Of a stretch of 64,000 nt of DNA, positions 10,732-20,901 are shown one piece after another. Position numbers and translations under genes: made by a program. The notes under the pieces were generated by a model, which ran no database searches, was not told the DNA's origin, and was given only the letters and a program-made list of their open reading frames with translations. Source of the DNA: Chitinophagaceae bacterium (GTDB lineage Bacteria > Bacteroidota > Bacteroidia > Chitinophagales > Chitinophagaceae); NCBI GenBank assembly GCA_016703625.1, contig JADJBP010000007.1, positions 1 through 64,000 of the forward strand, given 5' to 3'. Each line of letters opens with the position of its first letter. Position 1 is the first letter of the stretch.

Positions 10732-11123
10732 ATGCGGGGTACGCCATATCTTATTCATTTTAATTCGATCGGAAGATCTGATATTGGATATATTTCAGTT
10801 GCCGAAAAGAAACCCTTCCTTTTGTTCCCAAAAGGATCTACTGGACCTATTTTACACCGGAAGATGTGCAGCGGGGTTTTCATTCGCATTATAACCTGGA
10901 GCAGGTATTGGTTGCCGTTGCAGGCAGGATCATTGTAAACACTGAAATGAAAAATGGGGAAAAACAAGAGTTTATCCTCGATTCTCCCAAAACAGGCCTG
11001 TTCATACCGAAAATGTGCTCGCGGAAGTTGCAGTACAGCCACAATGCTGTACAGATGTGCATTGCCAGTGAAGAATATGACGAAAACGATTATATCAGGG
11101 ACTATAACGAATTTTTGAAATAA
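10732..11123 (+). CDS. FdtA/QdtA-like sugar 3,4-ketoisomerase (WxcM-like cupin)
   Basis: The repaired product of about 130 residues is a small cupin of the FdtA/WxcM family, which isomerises dTDP-4-keto-6-deoxyglucose to the 3-keto sugar before transamination. Recognisable parts are SIGRSDIGYISVAEKK at the N-terminus, RGFHSHYNLEQVLVAVAG (the histidine-bearing cupin motif), KTGLFIPKMCSRKLQ and the signature ending ASEEYDENDYIRDYNEFL. One base is missing in the CCC run near 10820, which breaks the frame after EKKPF. It opens the plus-strand glycan operon, five bases before the next gene, and forms a functional pair with the DegT aminotransferase at 14133. Confidence 0.8.
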
Positions 11124-11128
11124 CCTTA

Positions 11129-11854
11129 ATGGAAAAAATATATTCGTGGGATAACCATCATTATTATCATGCCTATTGGGAGGAGCGTGAGCAGGCCTAC
11201 AGGCAAAGCCTGCTGTTTCCAAAAAGCACTTATTCGCCATGGTTAAATGATGAAACCTTCTTAAAGACCTATAATGCCGTTAAGGGCAATACCCTGGTTG
11301 ATATATACCGTTGTTATGAATTATGGCAGATCGCTTCACGGTTAAAAGATCAAAAAGCAGCTATTATCGAAGTAGGGGTTTGGCGTGGCGGTACTGCGGC
11401 CTTACTGGCAAAGGCCAACCGGGATAATTCCCCGGTATATTTATGCGATACTTTTGAAGGCGTAGCGAAGGCCGGCGAAAAAGACAATCAATATAAAGGA
11501 GGCGAACATGCAGATACCTCTGTTGATATGGTACAGCAATTGATGCAGCAACTGGAGGTAACGGATTACCACATTTTAAAAGGAATTTTTCCCGATGTGA
11601 ATGCAGAACTGCTTCAGGATAAAACTTTCAAAATATGCCATATAGATGTGGATGTTTACGAATCGGCCAAAGATATTTTTAACTGGGTTTGGGAACGCAT
11701 GATCGTGGGAGGCGTTGTGGTTTTTGATGATTATGGATTTGCTGCCTGTGCAGGAATAACACAGCTGGTAAACGAACTGGCTGCTGCCATTCCCAATGCC
11801 TTTTTTGTACATAATATAAACGGGCATGGGTTGTTAATAAAAACCGGTTTATGA
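11129..11854 (+). CDS. TylF/MycF-type O-methyltransferase
   Basis: An intact 241-residue SAM-dependent methyltransferase. The glycine-rich SAM motif is IIEVGVWRGGTAALLAK (about residues 85-101), followed by LCDTFEG. The metal-binding acidic region HIDVDVYESAKD and VFDDYGF near residues 170-205 match the TylF/MycF family, which O-methylates sugars on antibiotics and glycans using Mg2+. It sits 6 bases after the isomerase and overlaps the next gene as ATGA, so it belongs to the operon. The likely substrate is a hydroxyl of a surface-glycan sugar; the exact position is not predictable. Confidence 0.82.
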   Translation: MEKIYSWDNHHYYHAYWEEREQAYRQSLLFPKSTYSPWLNDETFLKTYNAVKGNTLVDIYRCYELWQIASRLKDQKAAIIEVGVWRGGTAALLAKANRDNSPVYLCDTFEGVAKAGEKDNQYKGGEHADTSVDMVQQLMQQLEVTDYHILKGIFPDVNAELLQDKTFKICHIDVDVYESAKDIFNWVWERMIVGGVVVFDDYGFAACAGITQLVNELAAAIPNAFFVHNINGHGLLIKTGL

Positions 11855-12792
11855 TCAATGTATTGGTAACATCACTGGGGAGTAATACTGCAATCGGCGT
11901 AATAAAGGCATTGCGTTACCAAAAGGATATTGCAGTAACCGGTACAGATTCCTTTCCGGCCCATTTATCTGCAGGAAGCACTTTTGCCGATCATTTTTAC
12001 CAGGTGCCGCTGGCTGTTGACAATGATTATGAAGATCAGCTACTCCGGATCATTACAGAAAGACAGGTACAATGTGTGATACCAATTCATGATGCAGAAG
12101 TGATGAAAATTGCGGAGATAGCAGTAAAATTCCCTGCGCTTACTTTTTGGGCAGTTAATGCTCCCCGCATAATTACCATGTGCAACAATAAAAGAACGGT
12201 CAATCAATTTTTGGCCGGCCATGGGATTACCGTACCGGAAATGTTTGAAAAGGCGGACAACATGCTGTACCCGGCAATTTATAAACCGGATGAAGGCGTT
12301 AGCAGTAAAGGAATACAGGTTATTACAAATGCGCAAGCTGGTAAAACGGGATTTGACCTGGGGTCCGGGTTTTTACAGAAAATGATAACCGGTGTTGAAT
12401 ATACCGTGGATTGTTACTCAGCTTATCATGAAGAATATTTTAATTGCTGTGTGCGAAAAAGAATAGAAACAAAGGAAGGCATATCAACAAAGGGCGAAAC
12501 GGTTGAATATCCTTTGCTGGCTCAAATTTCTGCAAAGATCCACCGGTTACTGCAATATAAGGGCGCTTCCAATATTCAATTCATCGTTGAAGACGGGGTG
12601 CCTTATTTTATTGAGATCAACCCGCGCTTTTCGGGTGCCGGTATTTTATCGTATTATGCCGGTTTAAACAGCCCCTTATTTACCGTACTGGAAGCAGTTC
12701 AGTCGCCGCTATTTCATGAACTAAAAAACATACCCATAAAAAAAGGCATTTTTATGACCAGGTATTGGAATGAAAATTTTTATGAAGGATAA
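11851..12792 (+). CDS. ATP-grasp enzyme, carbamoyl-phosphate-synthase-like
   Basis: An intact 313-residue ATP-grasp protein with an N-terminal Rossmann-like pre-ATP domain (VLVTSLGSNTAIGVIKAL), a central ATP lid (YPAIYKPDEGVSSKGIQV) and the catalytic end YFIEINPRFSGAG, where E, N and R bind Mg-ATP. Members of this group ligate a carboxylate to an amine or other nucleophile through an acyl-phosphate. In this operon, between an FdtA-like isomerase and a sugar aminotransferase, it may attach an amino acid or other acid to an aminosugar; that is inference. It overlaps its neighbours on both sides. Confidence 0.8.
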   Translation: MINVLVTSLGSNTAIGVIKALRYQKDIAVTGTDSFPAHLSAGSTFADHFYQVPLAVDNDYEDQLLRIITERQVQCVIPIHDAEVMKIAEIAVKFPALTFWAVNAPRIITMCNNKRTVNQFLAGHGITVPEMFEKADNMLYPAIYKPDEGVSSKGIQVITNAQAGKTGFDLGSGFLQKMITGVEYTVDCYSAYHEEYFNCCVRKRIETKEGISTKGETVEYPLLAQISAKIHRLLQYKGASNIQFIVEDGVPYFIEINPRFSGAGILSYYAGLNSPLFTVLEAVQSPLFHELKNIPIKKGIFMTRYWNENFYEG

Positions 12793-13411
12793 TTGCATCA
12801 TTGTGGACCTGGATGATACTTTAATATCCACCCATTTTCGCCAATACCGTTGTATTAGTGACTATGTAATACAAAACGGAAATGCTTTTATTGATTTTGA
12901 TACCTATTTTGAATTACGCAGATCGAACCATTTTACAAACACCAGGCTGCTTGAAAGTCTCCATATTAAAATGGATCGGCAAGATTTTAATGCCTGGTAC
13001 CTGGCTAATATTGAATCTGAAAAGTACCTGGCTTTAGATACACTGATCGTGGATAAGCAACTGCTTGCTGCTGTTGTACAAAAGAAATTTAAACTGGTGC
13101 TGCTTTCGCTGCGGAACGATCATCAAAATTCAAGACAGCAAATACGGAACCTGGGGATAGAGCCTTTTTTTACAGAGGCTATTTTTATACATCATGACCA
13201 GCATGCCAATCCAAAGACTGACCGTTTAAAAGAGTTGCAGGGATCATATAACGTAATGGCTTTTTGCGGCGACGCTGTATCTGACTATGAAGCTGCCAAA
13301 GTTTTAAATATTAACTTTGTACAGGTAAAAACATCGCTATACCGGTTGCCTGATCTTGAGCATGCTGTTCAGTTCAATACCATTAATCAATATTTTTTAA
13401 CCTTACTATGA
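12770..13411 (+). CDS. HAD-superfamily phosphatase
   Basis: A 213-residue HAD hydrolase with all four motifs visible: VDLDDTL (nucleophile and acid aspartates), LLSLRND (motif II serine), the lysine of NPKTDRLK, and FCGDAVSDYEAA (motif IV). A helical cap lies between motifs I and II. Two starts are possible, ATG at 12770 or at 12782; the second (MKDNCIIVDLDDT) gives a more typical N-terminus. It overlaps the ATP-grasp gene by about 20 bases and the following methyltransferase by 4. The substrate is probably a phosphorylated sugar or ligase intermediate of the same pathway. Confidence 0.8.
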   Translation: MKIFMKDNCIIVDLDDTLISTHFRQYRCISDYVIQNGNAFIDFDTYFELRRSNHFTNTRLLESLHIKMDRQDFNAWYLANIESEKYLALDTLIVDKQLLAAVVQKKFKLVLLSLRNDHQNSRQQIRNLGIEPFFTEAIFIHHDQHANPKTDRLKELQGSYNVMAFCGDAVSDYEAAKVLNINFVQVKTSLYRLPDLEHAVQFNTINQYFLTLL

Positions 13412-14118
13412 GTAATTTCAGTGAATCAAAGTTAAATGAAGTGGCCTCACAATCACTGTACACCACATTTACCAACAGCAATACCATTTTATATTCGTTT
13501 ACCATTTTTTCGCGGTATTTGAAAAAAGGGAGGGTGCTTGAACTCGGGCCCGCAGAAGGATTGATGACCGAACATTTATTACAGTATGATGACCGGCTTA
13601 CAGTTATAGAAGGGTCGTCTGTTTTTGCTGCACAGCTTAAAGAAAAATTTCCATCGCTGCAGGTGATCCAGGCCCTGTTTGAGGAAACCGACATGGAAGG
13701 GCAGTTTGATTTTATTGTTTTGGGCCATGTGCTGGAACATGTTGCCGACCCGGTTCTATTGCTGCAGCTCATCAAAAAATGGCTTGCCCCGGGCGGAAAG
13801 GTGCTTTGTGCAGTACCCAATGCACAATCGCTGCACCGCCAGGCAGCTGTTGAAATGGGTATGCTGCAATCCATTTTTTCCCAAAGTGAAAAAGATGTTC
13901 ATCATGGGCATATGCGCATATACACACCCGATACCTTTAAAGCAGATTTTACCGAAGCAGGATATCACATTGACCATTTTGGCGGTTATTGGTTAAAACC
14001 ACTTTCCGATAAGCAAATTGAAGCAACCTGGACACAGGAAATGCTATCCGCCTTTTTAAAACTGGGCGAAAAGTACCCGGATATTGCTGCTGAAATATAT
14101 ATTATTGCATCCGTTTAA
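13408..14118 (+). CDS. Class I SAM-dependent methyltransferase
   Basis: An intact 236-residue methyltransferase of the Methyltransf_11/23 kind. The SAM-binding loop is VLELGPAEGLMTEHL near residue 45, followed by VIEGS (motif II), DFIVLGHVLEHVADP (motif IV/post-I) and LAPGGKVLCAVPNAQS. The C-terminal third (HHGHMRIYTPDTFKADFTEAG) matches the type found in glycan loci. It overlaps the HAD gene by ATGA. Substrate unknown; a second methyl transfer to the same glycan as the TylF-like enzyme is likely. Confidence 0.78.
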   Translation: MSNFSESKLNEVASQSLYTTFTNSNTILYSFTIFSRYLKKGRVLELGPAEGLMTEHLLQYDDRLTVIEGSSVFAAQLKEKFPSLQVIQALFEETDMEGQFDFIVLGHVLEHVADPVLLLQLIKKWLAPGGKVLCAVPNAQSLHRQAAVEMGMLQSIFSQSEKDVHHGHMRIYTPDTFKADFTEAGYHIDHFGGYWLKPLSDKQIEATWTQEMLSAFLKLGEKYPDIAAEIYIIASV

Positions 14119-14132
14119 AACGAAAATAAAAC

Positions 14133-15233
14133 TTGATAAAATTCCTTGACCTTAAAGCCATCAACGGGCAATACCAGTCAGAGATCGAAGAACAGCTGCT
14201 GAAAGTTTTCAGAAGCGGCTGGTATATATTGGGCGATGAACTGCGGTCTTTTCAAAATAACCTGTCTGCGTTTACCGGTGTGAAACATGCGGTAGGTGTA
14301 GCAAACGGTTTAGATGCTTTACGGCTGATCTTTAAGGCGTATATACAATCAGGCGTTATGCAGGAAGCTGATGAAGTAATTGTGCCTGCCAATACTTTTA
14401 TTGCATCCGTCCTGGCAATAAGTGACAACCGTTTAACACCTGTTTTTGTTGAACCGGATATAGAAACGTATAACATCGATATCAGCAAAATAGAAGAAAA
14501 GATCAGTTCCAGAACAAAGGCCATCTTACTGGTACATTTATACGGGCGGGTGGTATTTTCAGATGAACTAACGGCATTGGCAAAAAAATACAATCTAAAA
14601 ATAATTGAAGATAATGCCCAGGCCATAGGTGCTGTTTGGCAAGGCACTAAAACCGGTGCCCTGGGAGATGTTGCCGCTTTTAGTTTTTACCCGGGAAAAA
14701 ACCTCGGAGCTTTGGGTGATGCGGGGGCCATAACTACCCATGATGAACAGTTGGCCAGCCGGGTGCAGGCCATTGCCAATTATGGTTCATCTGAAAAATA
14801 TATCCATGATGTAATGGGTGTAAACAGCCGGCTCGACGAGATACAGGCCGCCGTTTTAAATGTAAAAATGAAGTACCTGGACAGTGAAAATGATAAACGC
14901 AGGATCGTTGCCGGGTTTTATATCAATGAGATCAGGAACAAAAAAATTATTCTGCCCCAAATGCCGCAAAACATGGATGAGCATGTTTGGCATTTGTTTG
15001 TAGTAAGATGTGAGCACCGGAATGACCTGCAGGCTTACCTGGAAAAGAACGGCATTCAAACACTGATCCATTATCCGGTTCCGCCACATTTGCAAAAAGC
15101 CTACCCGGGTTACAATCATTTACAATTGGGGATCACCGAAAAAATACACCGTGAAGTGCTCAGTCTGCCCATCAGCAGTGTTTTAAAAATTGAAGAGATG
15201 CAAAAAATAGTTGACGTTATCAATACATATTAA
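14133..15233 (+). CDS. DegT/DnrJ/EryC1 sugar aminotransferase
   Basis: An intact 366-residue PLP aminotransferase starting at TTG ([14 protein letters not shown]). It carries [36 protein letters not shown] and [15 protein letters not shown], where the lysine forms the Schiff base with [30 protein letters not shown] is the closing signature of the FdtB/QdtB class. With an FdtA-like isomerase in the same operon, the expected product is a dTDP-3-amino-3,6-dideoxyhexose (Fuc3N or Qui3N). The TAA overlaps the ATG of the next gene (TAATG). The genes for dTDP-4-keto-6-deoxyglucose (rmlA/rmlB) are not in the window. Confidence 0.85.
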   Translation: MIKFLDLKAINGQYQSEIEEQLLKVFRSGWYILGDELRSFQNNLSAFTGVKHAVGVANGLDALRLIFKAYIQSGVMQEADEVIVPANTFIASVLAISDNRLTPVFVEPDIETYNIDISKIEEKISSRTKAILLVHLYGRVVFSDELTALAKKYNLKIIEDNAQAIGAVWQGTKTGALGDVAAFSFYPGKNLGALGDAGAITTHDEQLASRVQAIANYGSSEKYIHDVMGVNSRLDEIQAAVLNVKMKYLDSENDKRRIVAGFYINEIRNKKIILPQMPQNMDEHVWHLFVVRCEHRNDLQAYLEKNGIQTLIHYPVPPHLQKAYPGYNHLQLGITEKIHREVLSLPISSVLKIEEMQKIVDVINTY

Positions 15234-16105
15234 TGGATAGGAAACAACCATTGCTGCAAAGATCCTGTTCCCGGTTTACCGTCCTGGTAAGCATCATCAT
15301 CCCCTGTTACAATCACGAAAAATATATTGAACACACACTGAACAGTGTTGTGGCCGACAGTTACCCGCATAAAGAGATCATCATCATCAATGACGGTTCA
15401 ACAGATAATTCGGATATGAGGATCCGTGAATGGGTATCGGCTGATGCACAAAAAGGATCAGTTATCTATATCAACAGGCCCAATAAAGGTATTTGTGCCA
15501 CACTCAATGAAATGATCGACCTCTCCGGCGGGAAATATATTTTACCACTCGCATCTGATGATTGTTTATATGGTGATACGATTGCCAAACGCGTTCAGAT
15601 ACTGGAAGAAAGGCCGGATAAATCAGTGTTGTTAAACGATGCTTTTGTGATTGATGATGATGATAACATCATCATGCAAAGTTCTTCAACCGATTACTGG
15701 AAGGCGGATAAGAAACTTTACCATAATGATGATGATATTTTAAAAGAGTGTATAAAAGGTATAAAGCTGGGAGGCCCGGTAATTATTTACCGGAAAGATA
15801 TTTTTAAAGAAATTGGCAGGTATCCTGATGACCTGCCAATAGAAGACTGGTATTTTTATCAAAGGGCAGCCTGTTTAAAACGGATCTTATTTGTTGATCT
15901 TAAAGTTGCCCTCTACCGGGTTCATGGTGAAAATTTTTCAGGTGTAAATACAAAGCATACCCTAAAACTGGCTAAGCATATTTTAAAAGTTTACCGGCTC
16001 AATTTCTGGTTTTATCCGGGTACCAGGTATAAACTCCTGGCTGTAAAGGGATATATCAGGGTTTTGGCCTGGTACTTTAAATTGTTGCTTAAAGAACAGG
16101 CCTGA
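15233..16105 (+). CDS. Family 2 glycosyltransferase
   Basis: An intact 290-residue GT-A glycosyltransferase. The fold begins VSIIIPCYNHEKYIEHTLNS, followed by IIINDGSTDNS and the DxD-type metal site in PLASDDCLY. GGPVIIYRKDIFKEIG and PIEDWYFYQRAA form the acceptor side. No membrane segment is obvious. It is the last gene of the plus-strand operon and is coupled to the aminotransferase by TAATG, so it plausibly transfers the aminosugar made by that operon. It converges with the minus-strand half of the locus 50 bases further on. Confidence 0.85.
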   Translation: MDRKQPLLQRSCSRFTVLVSIIIPCYNHEKYIEHTLNSVVADSYPHKEIIIINDGSTDNSDMRIREWVSADAQKGSVIYINRPNKGICATLNEMIDLSGGKYILPLASDDCLYGDTIAKRVQILEERPDKSVLLNDAFVIDDDDNIIMQSSSTDYWKADKKLYHNDDDILKECIKGIKLGGPVIIYRKDIFKEIGRYPDDLPIEDWYFYQRAACLKRILFVDLKVALYRVHGENFSGVNTKHTLKLAKHILKVYRLNFWFYPGTRYKLLAVKGYIRVLAWYFKLLLKEQA

Positions 16106-16154
16106 TTTTTACAAAGGGCATTACAAACCTGTTTTTTCTACAAGTAAAATATTA

Positions 16155-16835
16155 TTAAAATAAAGGTCTTTCCGCTTCATTCTTTTTGGCAGTAAAAAAG
16201 AAATGAAGATGGTAAGCAATATAAAAGGCAAAATAAAAACCTGGTGAAGGATATAATAGAGCCAGGACGGTTTTTTGGGTAAAAAGCAAAAATATAAAAA
16301 TAAGATACTGCATGATCACTTCAAAAAAATGGCCTGTTTTGTATTGTTCGATCACTGTAAACCCCTGGCGTTCCACGACAGCCTTAATGCCAAAACTGCT
16401 GTACCTGGCAAAATCGTATGGTATTTCATGTTCGGGCCAGGCAAAAGGGCAGGTGAATAAAAGTTTTCCGCCAGGTTTTAAAACGCGGTTTATTTCAGGC
16501 AATATCTCTTCCAGGTTAAATATATGTTCAAATACCTCCGATGAAAATACAGCATCAAAGTGATCATTATCAAATGGGATCTTTTTCCCGTCATAAAACA
16601 CATCGATCTTTTCATCTTCATGTGAATGCCCTGATTTTTCAATATCTAAACCAATGTATTCTTTTGCATGTATAAAATACTTTGCATAAGGTTTTGCTCC
16701 ACAGCCAAAATCAAGCACTTTGCCGGAAATAGTTTCTGCCAGTACTTCAATTTTATTATTTATTTCATGCCTGATCAGGAAAAACGGGTGCGTGAAAACA
16801 TGGAACCATTTTGTAATAAAAATATTTGTTGTCAT
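16155..16835 (-). CDS. Class I SAM-dependent methyltransferase
   Basis: An intact 226-residue protein with SAM motif VLDFGCGAKPYAKYF, then GLDIEKSGHSHEDEKIDV, FDAVFSSEVFEHIFN and LKPGGKLLFTCPFAWPEHEIP. The C-terminal 50 residues are hydrophobic (YLIFIFLLFTQKTVLALL), suggesting membrane association, as is usual for this group in polysaccharide loci. It is the last gene of the minus-strand glycan operon, 15 bases after the glycosyltransferase. Confidence 0.78.
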   Translation of the reverse strand: MTTNIFITKWFHVFTHPFFLIRHEINNKIEVLAETISGKVLDFGCGAKPYAKYFIHAKEYIGLDIEKSGHSHEDEKIDVFYDGKKIPFDNDHFDAVFSSEVFEHIFNLEEILPEINRVLKPGGKLLFTCPFAWPEHEIPYDFARYSSFGIKAVVERQGFTVIEQYKTGHFFEVIMQYLIFIFLLFTQKTVLALLYPSPGFYFAFYIAYHLHFFFTAKKNEAERPLF

Positions 16836-16850
16836 GTACTGGTAATTAAT

Positions 16851-18026
16851 TTATGCAAGTTTTAATAACCGGCGATAATGTGTACAAAATGCCTGCCTGT
16901 TGAATTTTTCAAAGGCAATTTCCCTGCTTCTTTTTCCCAGATTTATCCGCATGTCAGGATTTTGTAAGAGTGTTTCAATATAGGTAACCCCTTCTTTGAT
17001 GATTTCATTTTCATCAGTGGCTCTGATCAAAAATCCATTTTCCTCATGGTGAATATAATCAGGGATCCCGTTAACGGCAGTGGAAATAACAACTTTACCA
17101 TATGCCATCATTTGCATTACAACAATTGGCAATCCCTCGAATGATGATGTAAGTAATAATATATCCGCATCTTCATAGACCTGTTTCATGGTTGCTTCCT
17201 CTTTTACATTGCCATAAAATTTACAAAAGGGAAATGCTGAAATATCTATGGTTTTATCAACATCTCCAACAAAATTAAATTTTACAGGTAACCCTTTGGT
17301 ATAAATAATTTGTGCAATAGCTGCGATCAAATGCACTCTTTTTTGTACCGCGCCACGGCCTATGAAATAAACCTGTAAAGTGGTGTTGGGTTTCAGGTTG
17401 TATTCAGGGATATCAATGGTGTTTTCTATAAAAAACAATTTATCAAAATAGGTATGCTGCAGGTTGTTTTCCCGGTATTGATCTTCTACCTGTTCTTTTA
17501 GCTTTTCGGTGCTGAATACCCGGCAATTGATCCTGTCGATAAAGCCGATAGAGTAGGGCAGCCAGGTTGCTAAATGACACAGTTCTGTACAATGTACATG
17601 TTTTTAAGGTGGGGGAATGATCTTATAGAAAAATATACATTCACCTCCAAAGACCACTGCATTTTCCTGTTTATTGATCCACACAGATAATAATCCCCTG
17701 AAAAGAAATTGACGAAATGCAGTATTTTATGGTCAAGGTATTTGTGAAGATCAATTACCCGCACGCCTTCAATATTATATTTTTCCCGGAACTGGTTGTT
17801 ACCGGCCTTTTTTGAAAAGATGATCAGCGGTTTATAATTCTTTATGCAATTGGTTAAATCAATATTCACCTGGGGGAGCCGCCGATATCGCCATTGGGAA
17901 AGAAAAGAAATACCCGGTGTTTTGTTTTAAACTGAATAAATGCCCTGCCAGTTTACCCAATAATACAAAGGGAAACATACCGATCATTTCCATCTGTAAT
18001 TTTCTTTTGGCAGCAGTATAGGTCAT
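16851..18026 (-). CDS. GT4 glycosyltransferase, frameshifted
   Basis: The repaired product is about 390 residues with a GT-B fold. The C-terminal nucleotide-sugar domain is clear: VYFIGRGAVQKRVHLIAAIA, NFVGDV, FYGNVKEEATMKQVYEDADI and the E(x7)E-type site LTSSFEGLPIVVMQMMAYG. The N-terminal half carries FPNGDIGGSPQVNI. Frame slips occur near 17590 (A run, HLKKHVHCTEL after repair), near 17880 and near 17920. The start ATG at 18026 overlaps the stop of the SDR gene as ATGA. It probably adds a sugar to the O-antigen or capsule unit. Confidence 0.75.
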
Positions 18027-18714
18027 TTATTTGGAAAATATTTTTGCAGGAGGCCCGGTAAATAATGTTCGTCAAAATTAATATTAAATTTTGTGAATAA
18101 TGGCTTTATGGCAGTTATATCAATTACAGGGCTGCCTCCTTATCCTCCATAATATATTTCCCTTTGATGTTAAAATGATCTTCAATGGCATTTATAATAA
18201 AGCCAACAGGATAATTTTCGGGATTGGCAATATTGATTATTGTATTTAGGAATTGCTTTTGCTGTAAAATTTCATTACAGATAAGGAACAGGTGATCGAT
18301 ATCAATAATATTCCGGCTGGCATTTTTCCAAACGGTAAACTCACTTTTTTCAATGATGTTCTTAATGAAAAAGTTAACAAGGGTACGTGTATTTTGGGTC
18401 TTCCCTATGGGGTTGGTTAAACGGAAAATAATAAATGGGGCATAGTGATCCATGATGATCTTTTCCACCTTTATTTTATGCTGCACATAAGCCGAATCCT
18501 GCATTGACTCATCATAAATACTGCAGGTACTGAAATAAACAAGTAATTTGTCTTTATGGGTTTCAATAGTATTTTTGATCAGCTTTATCTCTCTTTCAAA
18601 TGCTTCTGTATTTACATTTACCGAATCAGAAACGCCTGAAGCAAAAATAATAAAGCCCTCTTCATCCCGGTAGCTTTCAAATGCTTTGGCGATCATGCCA
18701 TTTCCAATAACCAT
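18022..18714 (-). CDS. NAD-dependent epimerase/dehydratase-like SDR, frameshifted at the 3' end
   Basis: An extended SDR of about 230 residues starting MVIGNGMIAKAF, a shortened nucleotide-binding loop. VYFSTCSIYD with the following AYVQHKIKVEKI gives the S/Y/K catalytic triad. FRLTNPIGKTQNTRTLVNFF and NIIDIDHLFLICNEIL match NAD-sugar epimerases and reductases. A missing C near 18130 (EAAPVIDITAIKPL after repair) moves the stop from 18124 to 18022. It overlaps the upstream glycosyltransferase by about 22 bases. The likely role is epimerisation or reduction of a nucleotide sugar. Confidence 0.72.
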
Positions 18715-19856
18715 AATTGTAATGAGTTAAAATTTAAGATCCCGGCTGCCTTTTGTGCAATGTTGTCCCAATAAAACTGGTCGAAAAAAGCTGCAGGTGT
18801 ATGTATCGCAGTTTGCAGGTTTATGATATTATCAGTAAATGCTTTCCAATCGTTATCTTCTGAAATTTTCATTTTATTGCCGGTCATTTCAACAGGTATA
18901 CCAATAGCCCCGGTTTTTGTACTGGTAACAGAAAGGTCATATCCCAAAGCCTCTACCAGTTTTGTTTTAATTCCGCCTCCATTTACTACCGGGTTAATGA
19001 ATATATCACAACCTTTAAAATAAAGATTGATGTCTTCTACAAATCCTGCATAAATAATGTTCTTCTCTTTATAATCAAATAACCCATTATACAATGACGG
19101 CAGTTTATTGCCGCAAATGATGATCTTGTATGTAAACCCGGTTGTTGCCAGTAATATTGGGTTTATGTTCTCCAAGTATAGCATCTACTGCATCAAGATT
19201 GGGTTTATAACCCAGGGTACCATTGAACAGTAATAGTTTTTCCGTTTCCGGGATATCGTATGTTTTGCAAATCAGTTTCTGGGCAGTATTTTTCTCATCT
19301 GTTACAGGCACTTTATCCTTTTCAAAACCATAGGTTATAATAGTGCAAAGTTTGGGATCCAATGCAAAATAATGAATGGCATACTCCCTATCATCATCCT
19401 GTATAAAGAAATTGTGATCAACATTCCGATGTGTAAACTTTTCGTAATGCCATAAAATGCCCCACCACCATTTGTTCATGCTTTTAAAACGCAGTGATTC
19501 AATATTATGAGAATGAACGGTTAATGTAACCTTGCAGAACCATTTTAATAAAATACCCAACCAGCCATAATAGGGGTGTTCAATAATAAGATGGGTTATT
19601 TTCTCATCCCTGATGATCCTGCCCAGTGTAAAAAAGTAAAACGGGTTGATATACCTCGTAAGGCTGTTACTTAAAATATTTTTTATCGGGTATCCTTCCG
19701 GTAAGGTCTGGCTGTTTTCTTTTATGGTAACACAAACCAGGTTTACGTGCTTGCTTAAATACCGGTTAAAAAAGGCAATGCCTTTTTGTCCACCCATTTC
19801 GGGGGGGGTAAAAACCTGTAGGATACAAGGCTTAATATTTTTAATTCATTCTTCAT
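18693..19856 (-). CDS. GT4 glycosyltransferase with poly-C tract at the 5' end
   Basis: The repaired product is about 385 residues and begins MKNELKILSLVSYRFLPP-EMGGQKGIAFFNRYLSK. The N-terminal GT-B half has THLIIEHPYYGWLG and LTVHSHNIESLRFKSMN. The C-terminal half has LLFNGTLGYKPNLDAVDAI, IIYAGFVEDINLYFKGCDIFINPVVNGGGIKTKLVEAL. Two frame problems exist: an eight-base G run (19801-19808; C8 on the coding strand) at codon 16 puts the start out of frame, and a slip lies near 19165. The 3' end overlaps the SDR. It belongs to the minus-strand glycan operon. Confidence 0.75.
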
Positions 19857-19877
19857 TCTTTTTACTGGCTGTAATAT

Positions 19878-20896
19878 TTATGAAAGGTGCAAACCAATAC
19901 CCCTGTTGCCGGCAAGTTTAATGATCCTGTTAAGCAGGCGGGTAAATAAATTTACAATTCCAAATTTATAATGGGTATCCCAAAACCCGGCTGTATATTC
20001 AACAGTAAACCCTGTTTTTTGTATAATGTCAAAGTAATTTTTCCTGGTCAGCAAATGCTCGGCCCAAACGCCGTTTTTGCAATCGCAGGTATTGGTACCT
20101 AAAAATTCAACGGTTGGTATGGGTTTATTTATAAAATACAATTCCACGGCTTTGGTAAAATCAGCAAAGGCCCTTCCCTGGTGATCTTTATTAATGCTGT
20201 TAGGTCAGTATTAATACCGGGTACTGTTTCTTTTAGTTGATCTTCCCTTTGCTTTTTTATAGGTTTCTTTTCTACTTTATGATGATACCAGTAATGTTTT
20301 AACCTCATGGCTGCATTATGGTAATTTGCGGTTGTGGTAGCATAGCATAGCGAAGTGATATCCGACCGGTATAGCTGTGCGTAAAAATCCCGAAGGTCAT
20401 AAATATGTTCAACAACGTTCCTGGAAGCCAGGATATCAAATGTAACGTTGTTTATCTTTCCGTATTTTATCACGGCATCAATGTCGCCAGAAATAAAATC
20501 ATCAATAGGGATATCCAGTTTTTTACAGATAATTTTTGCATAACCGGCCCATTGTGGGAAATAATCATTGAAATATACTTTCTTAAACCCAACCATGCCG
20601 GCCAGTAAAAACAGCGTGCCAAGGCCGGCTCCGTAATCCATAAAGCTGGTGTCACTTATTTTTTTATTATGCTGCTTTACTGAATGGTAGATAATATTTG
20701 CACTGCTTTCGATCGAAAATATTAATCGCCTGCCGGCATGATGATTATTGAAATAATATTTTCCAAACTCATCGATCACTGTATCACTGATATCCAGGTC
20801 CAGTATTTTTTTATAAAGTTGATTCGCCCGTTCATTGATTAAACCGGCATCCTCATCTTTACTATCAATAAAATTATAGTTCTTGTTTTTGAGCAA
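19878..20896 (-). CDS. SAM-dependent methyltransferase, frameshifted
   Basis: A TTG start at 20896 gives a protein of about 340 residues after repair. The SAM-binding region is SFMDYGAGLGTLFLLAGMVG, then VYFNDYFPQWAGYAK and FDILASRNVVEHIYDLRDFY. One A is missing near 20180 (KDHQGRAFADFTKAVELYF after repair), joining to the C-terminal part that ends GIGLHLS. It lies five bases after the repaired yfhO stop and 21 bases before the GT4 start, so it belongs to the same operon. The substrate is not predictable; a glycan-linked role follows from position. Confidence 0.68.
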
Positions 20897-20901
20897 TGCT
20901 A

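Noticed and set aside
11129..11854. Antibiotic biosynthesis cluster because of the TylF homolog
   Set aside because: No polyketide or peptide synthase is present. The neighbours are glycan genes, and the family is common in surface-polysaccharide loci.
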